From: a virus
IMG/VR virus record: IMGVR_UViG_3300035698_015258
Coordinates: 1-29,269 of that record
DNA: 29,269 nt
Reading direction: 5' to 3' (one strand)
Below, piece after piece: positions 1-5,682 of the stretch; within the stretch, counting starts at the first letter, position 1; each line of letters starts with the position of its first letter. The notes under the pieces were generated by a model, which worked only from the letters and a program-made list of their open reading frames with translations, ran no database searches and was not told the origin of the DNA. Both the position numbers and the translations under genes were made by a program.

Positions 1-2
1 TA

Positions 3-1070
3 CCGGATTTAGCTGAGTACCTGGCCGGAATAGTCCAGGACGTTGCCACGTCTACGGGGTGGGAGTACCACGTTAAGCGGCTTGTTGAGACCCGGACAAA
101 GCAAAGCCTGGTTGAGCTTGCCGACATGATAAAGGGTGGTCTTGAGAGCAAAAGCACGTCAGCGCAGATTCTATCCGACATAAAAAAGCGTGTCACAAAG
201 CTAGGCGATACGGGTGGACGAACAACTGAGTCCATTGCGGACGTTCTACCGGGCGTCATTGCCAGCCTTGAAAAAGGGTCAGTCAAACCGGGGGTTAAAA
301 GCGGGTTCTATGATATCGACAAAATCACGGGTGGCTGGCAGAACGGCGAACTGATTATCATTGCGGGCAGGCCGGGACAGGGAAAATCGTTATTGGCTAA
401 AGATTTCGCTGAAGCCGCTGGTGTGCCGACGCTGATATTTAGTCTTGAAATGAGCAAGGCCGAACTCGTCAAGCGTCAAATAGCGGGTGTGTCAAGGGTG
501 GATTTTGAGTCTATAAGAACGTCAAACGTAGCTGATAGCGACTGGCCCGCAATAGCAAAAGCCGCGAACAAGCTGTCTGATTTGCCGATTTATTACAACG
601 ATTCCGGCAAGCTCACAATAGACGAACTGTGCGCCATAGCTGAAACAAAAAAGCTCACCAAAAATATCGGCCTGATAATTATCGACTATTTACAGCTTAT
701 CAGGTCCGTTGAACGCGCCGACCAGCGAGAGCGCGAAGTGGCGAACCTTTCCAGAGAGCTTAAAACCCTGGCGCGGTCCCTGGATATCCCTGTCATTTGC
801 TTGGCGCAGCTTAACCGTGAGTGCGAAAAAAGAGTACCGCCACGTCCACGCCTATTTGACTTACGAGAGTCCGGCGCCATTGAGCAGGACGCGGATATCG
901 TGGGGTTTCTTTTCAGGCCGATAGTCTATAACCGCGACGCAGATCCGCATGAAGCGCACTTCATTATCGCAAAAAGTAGAAATACGAGAACCGGGACTAT
1001 TAAGTTGGTTTTCGACGGGGCAATCCAAAGGTTCGATAGCGTGGTACGGGGGAACGATTATGAGCGGTAA
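3..1070 (+). CDS. dnaB: DnaB-type replicative DNA helicase, 5' end cut off by window
   Basis: Replicative helicase that unwinds duplex DNA at the phage fork as a ring hexamer using ATP. The frame is open from base 3 with no stop before the first internal ATG (126), so the start lies outside the window; the upstream residues (LAEYLAGIVQDVA...) look like the DnaB linker region. Numbering from the ATG at 126: Walker A GRPGQGKS at 81-88, a SLEMS motif at 106-110 typical of DnaB/RecA-like helicases, Walker B LIIIDYLQL at 183-191, AQLNREC at 227-233, and RESGAIEQDAD at 248-257 near the arginine-finger region. It is the first of a closely packed plus-strand replication operon; the next gene starts inside its last codons (ATG at 1060). 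Family assignment is secure; whether a phage loader protein exists upstream cannot be seen. Confidence 0.95.
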   Translation, partial: PDLAEYLAGIVQDVATSTGWEYHVKRLVETRTKQSLVELADMIKGGLESKSTSAQILSDIKKRVTKLGDTGGRTTESIADVLPGVIASLEKGSVKPGVKSGFYDIDKITGGWQNGELIIIAGRPGQGKSLLAKDFAEAAGVPTLIFSLEMSKAELVKRQIAGVSRVDFESIRTSNVADSDWPAIAKAANKLSDLPIYYNDSGKLTIDELCAIAETKKLTKNIGLIIIDYLQLIRSVERADQREREVANLSRELKTLARSLDIPVICLAQLNRECEKRVPPRPRLFDLRESGAIEQDADIVGFLFRPIVYNRDADPHEAHFIIAKSRNTRTGTIKLVFDGAIQRFDSVVRGNDYER

Positions 1071-1392
1071 TTTTTTTGACAGGACGGACGGGTATGGTCT
1101 CAAGCTGGACGAGTACAATGGCAAATACAAACTCGTATCAGCCAGGCAAAAGGACGACAAGGTTTACATGGATTGGGTGTTCTTGAGCAAATGGAACGCT
1201 GAGATAGGTGGACCCGAACCGGACGAAAAGAAAAGACCCATGGGTGCCTATTTGGGGAGCAAGGAAGACGCTATCAAGGCCCTACGGTTTTTTCTGGCGG
1301 AACTCACTGGGAACGCCGAAGATCGCGGACCGGAAGGGACGAACCCCGGTGATCCGGTGCAGGGCGAACCTGATAGTTTAATTCCATTCTGA
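1060..1392 (+). CDS. Small replication-associated protein with SSB-like C-terminal tip
   Basis: Predicted 110 residues. I chose ATG 1060 (GGGGGAAC about 6 bases upstream, overlapping the helicase end) rather than the longer frame from 949, whose first 37 codons only shadow the helicase. The body (about residues 1-80) is mixed charged and aromatic, with a conserved-looking VYMDWVFLSKW segment; I do not recognise a named family. The tail from about residue 85 is glycine/proline/acidic and unstructured-looking, and ends EPDSLIPF. Bacterial SSB proteins end in an acidic stretch followed by IPF, the docking tip for SSB partner proteins. Position directly after a helicase supports a role in fork or ssDNA metabolism. 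Whether it is an SSB itself or only mimics the tip is inference; no OB-fold is obvious by eye. Confidence 0.75.
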   Translation: MSGNFFDRTDGYGLKLDEYNGKYKLVSARQKDDKVYMDWVFLSKWNAEIGGPEPDEKKRPMGAYLGSKEDAIKALRFFLAELTGNAEDRGPEGTNPGDPVQGEPDSLIPF

Positions 1393-1401
1393 GGTGACGA
1401 C

Positions 1402-1596
1402 ATGGGCCAGATCATGAAAGCCAGGAAAGCCTACAAGTGTGATTGCTGTGAAGGTCCAATTTCACATGGGGATGAATACAAATTCGGGAAAGGCCGGGGA
1501 CCAGACTTTGATGAAGACTATAAACAGTGTGGGATACGGTACTACCAATACCGGCTATGCTTAAACTGTTATATTGAGCAGGAAGAACCTTTTTGA
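1402..1596 (+). CDS. Small zinc-finger-like protein
   Basis: 64 residues, unknown function. It has two cysteine clusters: C-D-C-C near residues 13-16 and C-L-N-C near residues 53-56, a four-cysteine arrangement typical of a small zinc-binding fold. The KAYKCDCCEGPISHGDEY opening resembles small treble-clef or zinc-ribbon proteins in phage replication operons. The start is ATG 1402 behind GAGGTGACG, the same nine-base ribosome site used by four other genes here, and that site overlaps the previous stop codon, which points to coupled translation. The next gene is linked in the same way. A role in nucleic-acid binding is inference. Confidence 0.7.
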   Translation: MGQIMKARKAYKCDCCEGPISHGDEYKFGKGRGPDFDEDYKQCGIRYYQYRLCLNCYIEQEEPF

Positions 1597-1605
1597 GGTG
1601 ACGAA

Positions 1606-1875
1606 ATGAGAAGGTGTCCATACTGTAATTCGATCTGGGTATGCTGGAATTGGCTTCATGCGTTTGGCGGCGACAGGGCAGCCTATGAATTAGCAAACCC
1701 CCATGTCGACCCAAAGAATCTTAAAGAGTGGTGTCATGAATGTTGGGATTGTGGGAGTGCTATAGAGACGCAAAAGAAGGTTGAAACCGGGATTCCATAT
1801 CATGCTCTGAGATTATTTTACCGTTCATCGAAGCTATTGTTATCCATATTGCAGAAAGCGAAACGGTCCAAGTGA
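1606..1875 (+). CDS. Small cysteine-rich (zinc-binding-type) protein
   Basis: 89 residues, not recognised. The N-terminus MRRCPYCNSIWVCW has a CPYC knuckle, and residues about 43-49 hold WCHECWDCG, so a zinc ribbon is likely in the first 50 residues; a basic, hydrophobic C-terminal helix ending KAKRSK follows. The start at 1606 is fixed by GAGGTGACG two bases upstream, overlapping the stop of the previous gene. The following gene begins two bases after this stop. Function unknown; DNA or RNA binding would fit both composition and place. Confidence 0.65.
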   Translation: MRRCPYCNSIWVCWNWLHAFGGDRAAYELANPHVDPKNLKEWCHECWDCGSAIETQKKVETGIPYHALRLFYRSSKLLLSILQKAKRSK

Positions 1876-1876
1876 A

Positions 1877-2137
1877 ATGGAAAAAACGAAACCCATAAAT
1901 CCGTCTGATATTGTGTGCAACTGCCACGAATGGGCCGAGCTTGGGTCGTATCGTTGCCGGGTCCACGGGAACCAAAACATTTACAGGTATCCAGAACGTG
2001 AAAAAGAAACCACAACTCTGTCATTACCCGACAAAAGGGTGGGGGTTGGTGTCAAGGGTTGTAAATTCGGAAGTATGCCGTTGGCACAGGGAAATGAAAG
2101 ACCCATCATGTTTATTGTGCAGCCACTACACACATAA
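1877..2137 (+). CDS. Small hypothetical protein, C-terminal half doubtful
   Basis: 86 residues in this frame. The first 40 residues (CNCHEW, then YRCRVHG) look protein-like and give a possible Cys/His metal site, and the start sits one base after the preceding stop. From about residue 42 the composition becomes low-information, while the frame one base further on (from GTG 1998) becomes clearly protein-like with its own C/H pairs. So the true product may end early, may be read by a +1 shift in the A-rich stretch at 1999-2008, or there may be two overlapping genes. I cannot separate a sequencing error from real biology. Confidence 0.45.
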   Translation: MEKTKPINPSDIVCNCHEWAELGSYRCRVHGNQNIYRYPEREKETTTLSLPDKRVGVGVKGCKFGSMPLAQGNERPIMFIVQPLHT

Positions 2138-2162
2138 CCCAAAGAAAACACTTGACAAATGA
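1998..2162 (+). CDS. Overlapping small cysteine/histidine-rich ORF (GTG start)
   Basis: 54 codons from GTG 1998 with an AGG about 10 bases upstream. The product KKKPQLCHYPTKGWG, later EVCRWH and then CLLCSHYTH shows a Cys-His / Cys-X2-His / Cys-X2-Cys pattern consistent with a zinc-binding miniprotein like its upstream neighbours. It overlaps the preceding gene in another frame by 140 bases. Either an independent gene, or the real C-terminal half of the gene starting at 1877 joined by a frameshift. The protein-like quality of this frame is what I see; expression is inference. Confidence 0.45.
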   Translation: MKKKPQLCHYPTKGWGLVSRVVNSEVCRWHREMKDPSCLLCSHYTHNPKKTLDK

Positions 2163-2311
2163 AGGTGACAAGGGAGTTGGTCCCTCACCACCTTCTAACC
2201 AAAACGATATCTTGTCTGGAGAGTTGTCATTGCTAGGGCAGAGAATGACCAATGGAACGGAATACGTTGGAGTAGAGCGCAAAGACAATTTTTGCATTAC
2301 GGAGTGTGATC

Positions 2312-2524
2312 ATGGGCGAAGCAAGAAGACGCGGAACATTTGAGGAACGCAAAGCTCAGGCTATCGCAGCCGGTAGGGTGAAGGGGTTGAAGGTTCCTAG
2401 AGCTGAATTGGAAAGGGAGTTCTTTAATCGCATTCTTGGCCAACACCTGCCCTGGTATATGGATTATTTTCTTGAGCCTGATGCAGTACGGCGCAATAGA
2501 GGCGAAAAACAATGGACCAACTGA
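2312..2524 (+). CDS. Small basic hypothetical protein
   Basis: 70 residues from ATG 2312 (MGEARRRGTFEERKAQAIAAGR), with GGAG at 2301-2304 as ribosome site; the in-frame GTG at 2306 has worse spacing. The MGEARRRGTFEER opening is a form I recognise from many phage and bacterial hypothetical proteins, with a very basic, probably helical N-terminus and an aromatic C-terminus (LGQHLPWYMDYFL). No catalytic motif is visible. The next gene starts inside it (ATG 2512), so the two are probably translated together. Function unknown. Confidence 0.7.
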   Translation: MGEARRRGTFEERKAQAIAAGRVKGLKVPRAELEREFFNRILGQHLPWYMDYFLEPDAVRRNRGEKQWTN

Positions 2525-2946
2525 ACGGCGCTTTCTATCCCTGCCCTAAACCAGAGCCAAGGTGGGTAAGCCGGGAGTATCTTGACATGGTTGCAGCGGA
2601 GGGGTGTTTCTTTTGCGGTTTAGCCAGTGGACCACCTCACCACGTCAGGCGGCTGAGTGACTGTGGCTTCAACGGGCGACCTCATGACCACCTCACAATC
2701 GGTGCCTGTTTATCGTGCCATGACGCTTGTCATAACCCGTTCGGATTCGCTTGGAGAAATTATGTTGGGCATAAAACCCTTGATGATATCAAAGCGGAAG
2801 TAATCCGGCTCATGAGGGTTTGGATATACGAAAAATGCCAACATGGGGCCTCGATTGATGGGTTTGTAGAATTTTTCATGTCGTTCCATGAAAACGATAA
2901 GGGTGCCTTGTTAGAGACGCTGGGGCACTGGATAAGGGAGCAATAA
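2512..2946 (+). CDS. HNH-like zinc protein, probable phage recombination/nuclease factor
   Basis: 144 residues. It has CFFCG at about residues 32-36, PHHVRR at 42-47 and a C-L-S-C-H-D-A-C-H cluster at about 66-74. This C2 / HH / C2H layout is the beta-beta-alpha-metal core of HNH-type nucleases and of phage Ref, NinG or DUF968-like proteins, which sit in replication/recombination operons. The second half (residues 85-144) is a helical extension without a motif I know. ATG 2512 follows GAGG nine bases upstream and overlaps the previous gene by four codons; the next gene starts two bases after its stop. Nuclease activity is inferred from the motif only. Confidence 0.65.
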   Translation: MDQLNGAFYPCPKPEPRWVSREYLDMVAAEGCFFCGLASGPPHHVRRLSDCGFNGRPHDHLTIGACLSCHDACHNPFGFAWRNYVGHKTLDDIKAEVIRLMRVWIYEKCQHGASIDGFVEFFMSFHENDKGALLETLGHWIREQ

Positions 2947-2947
2947 A

Positions 2948-3400
2948 ATGACGGAACTCTTGATGCAGAAAGCGGCAAACGGCGTCTTTGTCCCATATGA
3001 TCCCGATTCAGTAGATTCGGCAAGGGAGATCATCGAGAATCGGATCATCACGTTTAGGGTAGTCTCGCAGAATGTCCAAAAGAAACGGTCCGTTAAGCAA
3101 TTCAATTTGTTTCATGCGGCGCTCAGGGTTGTGGCGTTTAACGCACTTGACAGGGATTGGAACACCCTTGACCAAGCAAAAATCAGTTTAAAAGTTAAGC
3201 TCAAATATTACGATAAAAACCTAATCGTGGTGTTGCCAAACAAGAAGGTTGTCATCCCGTTTAGGTCATTTGGTTTTAAATATCTTAAACATATGGAATC
3301 TTGCGAAGTGTTCTCACGTTCATGGCCTATTTTAGCGGAGGTAATTGGAACCACAGAACAGGAACTAATTCAGGCTGCTAAAGAAAAACGATACAAATAA
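2948..3400 (+). CDS. Conserved phage protein, RSxxQ-motif (DUF1367/NinB-like?)
   Basis: 150 residues. Residues about 46-62 (KKRSVKQFNLFHAALRVVA) match the RS-x-x-Q-N/F-x-L-h pattern seen in NinB- and DUF1367-like phage recombination-region proteins, followed by WNTLDQAK and a basic C-terminus ending IQAAKEKRYK. Cysteines are scarce here, unlike its neighbours. Its place, right after an HNH-like protein and before a VRR-NUC nuclease, suits a recombination accessory or ssDNA-binding role, but the family match is by motif shape only and I hold it loosely. Start ATG 2948 follows a GGGAGCAAT ribosome site that overlaps the upstream stop. Confidence 0.6.
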   Translation: MTELLMQKAANGVFVPYDPDSVDSAREIIENRIITFRVVSQNVQKKRSVKQFNLFHAALRVVAFNALDRDWNTLDQAKISLKVKLKYYDKNLIVVLPNKKVVIPFRSFGFKYLKHMESCEVFSRSWPILAEVIGTTEQELIQAAKEKRYK

Positions 3401-3412
3401 AGGGGGATAATA

Positions 3413-3553
3413 ATTTCTACAGAAGACGGAATCTCTTGTATCGCAACTATAGCAGGGCCAGATTTAAAAGATATTCCAGGCGGCGGACCGATACCAAGGG
3501 GTTATGTGATTTGCGAAAAAGTAAGCGCCCATATCAAATATATTGAGAGGTGA
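3413..3553 (+). CDS. Candidate 46-residue protein with a non-standard AUU start
   Basis: Between 3401 and 3553 one frame is open and gives a convincing peptide (STEDGISCIATIAGPDLKD, then IPGGGPIPRGYVICEK), ending in a TGA that lies inside the GAGGTGACG ribosome site of the next gene, exactly the coupling used elsewhere in this operon. No ATG, GTG or TTG is available near its beginning. A strong AGGGGG at 3401-3406 sits six bases before ATT 3413 (alternatively ATA 3407 or 3410). AUU is a known rare start, for example in infC. A base error at the start codon is the main alternative; the internal GTG at 3506 would give only 15 residues. Confidence 0.5.
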   Translation: MSTEDGISCIATIAGPDLKDIPGGGPIPRGYVICEKVSAHIKYIER

Positions 3554-3557
3554 CGGA

Positions 3558-3821
3558 ATGAACGCATTGCTTGAAGAAGCAGATGAGCTAGATAATTATA
3601 TCAGGGTGTTATCAAGCCAGGTTTTAGCGTTAAGGCATGAATACCTGTTCGGCAAGGGGTGGGTTATCGCCAGCCAGATCATAGGCCCGTCGGTCACACA
3701 TGTCTATAGGAAAGACGACAATGCCTTTACTTGTGAGCATGATGCGGTTGAATATGAGACGGAAACGGTTATGGAAGCTGAGTGCCCCCGTTGTGATCAT
3801 GTTTTTGAATTTCAGATTTGA
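3558..3821 (+). CDS. Small hypothetical protein with C-terminal zinc knuckle
   Basis: 87 residues from ATG 3558 behind GAGGTGACG; the longer frame from 3543 would start inside that ribosome site. The N-terminal half (NALLEEADELDNYIRVLSSQ) is a likely helix or short coiled coil. The C-terminal half has CEHD and then ECPRCDHVFEF, a Cys-His / Cys-X2-Cys site of zinc-ribbon type. Not recognised as a named family. Its own stop overlaps the ribosome site of the nuclease gene that follows, so these products are probably made in step. Confidence 0.65.
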   Translation: MNALLEEADELDNYIRVLSSQVLALRHEYLFGKGWVIASQIIGPSVTHVYRKDDNAFTCEHDAVEYETETVMEAECPRCDHVFEFQI

Positions 3822-3830
3822 GGTGACGGA

Positions 3831-4217
3831 ATGAGGTGGTCAGAAGACAAATGGAACGAATACAAAGCCCGCTGGATCTCAGGATTAACGAATACCGATG
3901 CTACGAAATCCCTGGGCGATGAAACCCCGGACACGGGACTTGAATCAGGGTTGCAGGCGAAATGCATGGCTTACTGTAAAGAACAAGGGTGGCCCGTGTT
4001 CCACGACAGGTCACGAAAGAAAAATCAACCGGGCTGGCCGGATCTGTTTATTTTCGTGAAAAGCGGTGTTGTTCTGGTGGAATTAAAATCAGCGTGTGGG
4101 AAGCTGCGGAAAGAACAGAAAGAATTGAGGCTGGCTTTGAAGTGGTTAGGGCACACAGTCCATTTATGCAAAAGCTATGCCAGGTTTATTCGGATTATGA
4201 CGGAGGGAGAGAAATGA
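3831..4217 (+). CDS. VRR-NUC domain nuclease
   Basis: 128 residues. A PD-(D/E)XK nuclease of the VRR-NUC family, found in phage replication and recombination modules and in FAN1-type structure-specific nucleases; phage members are thought to act as Holliday-junction resolvases. Visible core: E39 in a helix with LQAKCMAYCKEQGWPVFHDRS, then GWPDLF at 68-73 (D71), VELKS at 83-87 (E84, K86) and EQKE at 95-98, a complete active-site set. The first 35 residues are a short extra segment. Start ATG 3831 is fixed by GAGGTGACG; the following membrane-protein gene starts at ATGA inside the stop. Expected role: processing branched replication intermediates before packaging. Family call is firm, substrate is inference. 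Confidence 0.88.
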   Translation: MRWSEDKWNEYKARWISGLTNTDATKSLGDETPDTGLESGLQAKCMAYCKEQGWPVFHDRSRKKNQPGWPDLFIFVKSGVVLVELKSACGKLRKEQKELRLALKWLGHTVHLCKSYARFIRIMTEGEK

Positions 4218-4456
4218 AAAAGAACGGCAGTACGGTCAAATGCGTAATCGAGGCAGCGGCTAACGGTGTCCTGTTTGCAGCGGCGGTTGTCCTGTTCGTA
4301 GCGGCGGTTGCCCTGTTCGTTATGTCGGAAGGGATTCGTTTGACGGCGAAGTGGGTGAACGGGGGGAAGAAACAAACCACAAAAACGCTTCCAGGTGAGC
4401 AAAACAGCCCCGTGGCGGCACGATCAGGCGAAAAGCATACGGATGGCCAAGGGTAA
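4214..4456 (+). CDS. Small single-span membrane protein
   Basis: 80 residues from ATG 4214, which overlaps the nuclease stop. Residues about 9-37 form one long hydrophobic helix (VIEAAANGVLFAAAVVLF followed by VAAVALFVM), preceded by a basic start MKKNG and followed by a basic, polar tail ending HTDGQG. The hydrophobic part is built from a 21-base tandem repeat (4268-4321), giving heptads VLFAAAV, VLFVAAV and ALFV. One membrane span with positive ends could fit a holin-like or superinfection-type protein, but the position in a replication operon gives no support, so I leave function open. Confidence 0.6.
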   Translation: MKKNGSTVKCVIEAAANGVLFAAAVVLFVAAVALFVMSEGIRLTAKWVNGGKKQTTKTLPGEQNSPVAARSGEKHTDGQG

Positions 4457-4526
4457 AGGCACGGTAAGCACACAAGACGATGTTAAGAGGGCGTGGGCGA
4501 AAAATGAGAAAACCCGTTCTGAATGA
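4443..4526 (+). CDS. Possible 27-residue basic peptide
   Basis: ATG 4443 to TGA 4526, starting inside the end of the membrane protein gene and overlapping the next gene. The product begins MAKGKGTVSTQDDVKRAWAK and is short, basic and helix-compatible. The ribosome site is weak (AGGCGAAAAGCATACGG upstream). It bridges the gap between two better-supported genes, which is the reason to list it; chance remains a serious alternative. Confidence 0.3.
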   Translation: MAKGKGTVSTQDDVKRAWAKNEKTRSE

Positions 4527-4695
4527 AATCGTGATATGCTATAGGTGTGGTTATTTTTTGAGTTGGAGCGTGGGGCACTCTGGCAGACCTATCCGCTATA
4601 TTGACGGCTGCAAACATTGCGAGGGTGGGCATGGCGTGAGCGTAGTCCAGGAGGTGTCGGGCCCGGTGCATTGGTCCGGGTGGGTTAAAAGGTGA
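4504..4695 (+). CDS. Small zinc-ribbon-like protein
   Basis: 63 residues from ATG 4504 (MRKPVLNEIVICYRCGYFL). AGAGGG lies about 12 bases upstream; the in-frame ATG at 4480 has no ribosome site. Two knuckles, CYRCG at about 12-16 and CKHCEGGH at about 37-44, give a four-cysteine zinc ribbon of usual spacing. It is the last gene before the terminator at 4700-4728, so it closes the plus-strand replication operon. Function unknown; it resembles the other cysteine-rich miniproteins of this operon in size and composition, not in sequence. Confidence 0.6.
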   Translation: MRKPVLNEIVICYRCGYFLSWSVGHSGRPIRYIDGCKHCEGGHGVSVVQEVSGPVHWSGWVKR

Positions 4696-4699
4696 AGAA

Positions 4700-4728
4700 G
4701 CCCCAGCAATTACGCTGGGGCCGCTTTT
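4700..4728 (+). terminator. Intrinsic terminator between convergent operons
   Basis: Perfect 8-base-pair stem GCCCCAGC (4700-4707) / GCTGGGGC (4714-4721) with a 6-base loop, followed by CGCTTTTCTT. It ends the plus-strand replication operon. On the minus strand the same hairpin is followed by TTCTTCACC, so it is weaker there, but the convergent gene ends at 4730, and it may stop leftward transcription too. Confidence 0.85.
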
Positions 4729-4729
4729 C

Positions 4730-4930
4730 TTATTTTGGAGACAGCTCGCTCGGGTTAATGTCTTCCAGGTGCCGCCCTATCAGCATCATCAAATAATTGC
4801 TGACTGACCGACCCTCCCCTTGAGCCGCCCGTTTTAGTTTCGTAATCTTCGCGTCTGACAGCCGGAATGTGACTCGCTCGGTTTCTTCGCCTGTCCCAGG
4901 TTTCCTGCCGCTATTCTTGTTTCCTGCCAT
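4730..4930 (-). CDS. Ribbon-helix-helix DNA-binding protein
   Basis: 66 residues beginning MAGNKNSGRKPGTGEETERV. Start at 4930 is set by AGGAGGAATT directly upstream on the minus strand; an earlier in-frame ATG lies before that site. The middle reads TERVTFRLSDAKITKLKRAA, then GEGRSVSNYLMMLIGRHL: a beta strand followed by two helices with the S-x-S-x-Y/L-x-x-x-L/I pattern of ribbon-helix-helix (Arc/CopG/plasmid-type) regulators, and a basic N-terminal arm. Such dimers bind short operator repeats. It is the last gene of the leftward operon and a candidate for controlling it or the divergent rightward promoter; that target is inference. Confidence 0.75.
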   Translation of the reverse strand: MAGNKNSGRKPGTGEETERVTFRLSDAKITKLKRAAQGEGRSVSNYLMMLIGRHLEDINPSELSPK

Positions 4931-4955
4931 AATTCCTCCTTTCAATTTCGCTCGT

Positions 4956-5168
4956 TTACTTTATAAAATGTAAATATGGGTTAAATCCCTCGGCAAATTT
5001 AACGATTATCTGTGTGTGATCGTCTTTGCCGTCTTCTTTGATATTTAAAATATCAGTGTGGTTTCTGAATTTTCCCATAACTGTAAATATTGTCCCTTTA
5101 CATTTCGGGAAAATATCATCGAATTTATAAAGGAGCTTTTCCCCCTTCCTTGGCATTCGGTCTATCAT
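4956..5168 (-). CDS. Hypothetical protein, 70 residues
   Basis: Begins MIDRMPRKGEKLLYKFDDIF. Start at 5168 is supported by AGGAGG seven bases upstream. It contains PKCKGTIFTVMGKF and DHTQIIVKFAEGF, a beta-rich pattern with alternating hydrophobic residues such as a small barrel might show, but no family I can name and only one cysteine. It follows a small acidic protein and precedes the ribbon-helix-helix gene by about 25 bases, so the two are co-transcribed. No function assigned. Confidence 0.65.
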   Translation of the reverse strand: MIDRMPRKGEKLLYKFDDIFPKCKGTIFTVMGKFRNHTDILNIKEDGKDDHTQIIVKFAEGFNPYLHFIK

Positions 5169-5248
5169 CGCTCGCCCTCCTTCTTCATCGCGTCTATCCT
5201 TTTCACCCGACGCCGGGAAGCGCCGGGGGTTGTTCGGGGTTGAGGGTG

Positions 5249-5395
5249 TTAGATTTCTTCATCAGATTCTTCAAATGTTTCCGAAAACCAGTCTTTAAAA
5301 TCTTTATATGTACCAGATTTGCCAGCCGCGAAGGCCGCTTTGAAGTCTTCAATGCTGTAGTCCTGTAAATATTTTTCTTCCCAATGTTCTTCCAT
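5249..5395 (-). CDS. Small acidic hypothetical protein, 48 residues
   Basis: Begins MEEHWEEKYLQDYSIEDFKA and ends ESDEEI. Start at 5395 is behind AAAGGAGATTTATC, an optimal ribosome site. The protein is strongly acidic and rich in aromatic residues (W, Y, F), looks helical, and could act as a DNA mimic or a decoy like other small acidic phage proteins; that is speculation from charge alone. Its untranslated leader (5396-5429) is nearly identical to that of the next gene upstream, including a GNRA-capped hairpin. Good codon structure and ribosome site make it a real gene in spite of its size. Confidence 0.65.
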   Translation of the reverse strand: MEEHWEEKYLQDYSIEDFKAAFAAGKSGTYKDFKDWFSETFEESDEEI

Positions 5396-5413
5396 GATAA
5401 ATCTCCTTTTATT

Positions 5414-5429
5414 GCCCCCTTGCGGGGGT
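5414..5429 (-). promoter_or_regulatory. Leader hairpin with GCAA tetraloop, copy 1
   Basis: Minus-strand RNA reads CCCCCGCAAGGGGG: five G-C pairs closed by a GNRA (GCAA) tetraloop, about 8 bases before AAAGGAG and the start at 5395. The whole leader from this hairpin to the start codon is almost identical to copy 2 at 5658-5673. No U-run follows, so it is not an ordinary terminator. Confidence 0.6.
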
Positions 5430-5445
5430 GGGTTGGTTTGTTAGA

Positions 5446-5640
5446 TTATCCCCAGTATTTGCGCGGGAGCCGAAAGGATTTGATTTCAAATCCGTTATAG
5501 GCCAGGCGGTACTCGTTGAGCAGATAATCCTTTTCTGTTTTGTCTTTCGCATAATCACAGTGTTCCCATTCTATGTTATTGCGACACAAAAGCTGGTATT
5601 TGTATCCGTATCTAGGCTCGTATGCTTTCGGGTATGCCAT
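5446..5640 (-). CDS. Hypothetical protein, 64 residues
   Basis: Begins MAYPKAYEPRYGYKYQLLCR and is rich in tyrosine and in both charges (KDKTEKDYLLNEYRLAY). Start at 5640 is set by GAAAGGAGATTTATC, the same ribosome site as the gene below it, preceded by the same GNRA-capped hairpin. Not recognised. It lies between an ArdC-like antirestriction gene and a small acidic protein, so a counter-defence role is a reasonable guess but nothing in the protein shows it. Confidence 0.65.
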   Translation of the reverse strand: MAYPKAYEPRYGYKYQLLCRNNIEWEHCDYAKDKTEKDYLLNEYRLAYNGFEIKSFRLPRKYWG

Positions 5641-5657
5641 GATAAATCTCCTTTCAT

Positions 5658-5673
5658 GCCCCCTTGCGGGGGC
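5658..5673 (-). promoter_or_regulatory. Leader hairpin with GCAA tetraloop, copy 2
   Basis: Minus-strand RNA forms GCCCCCGCAAGGGGGC: six G-C pairs and a GCAA loop, just after the stop of the ArdC-like gene and before the ribosome site of the gene starting at 5640. Same sequence and spacing as copy 1 (5414-5429). Confidence 0.6.
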
Positions 5674-5682
5674 GGTTAGTGG

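Noticed and set aside
2152-2343. ORF starting at TTG in a TTGACA hexamer
   Set aside because: No ribosome site, low-information product, and it overlaps the better-supported gene at 2312. The TTGACA itself has no matching -10, so a promoter is not called either.
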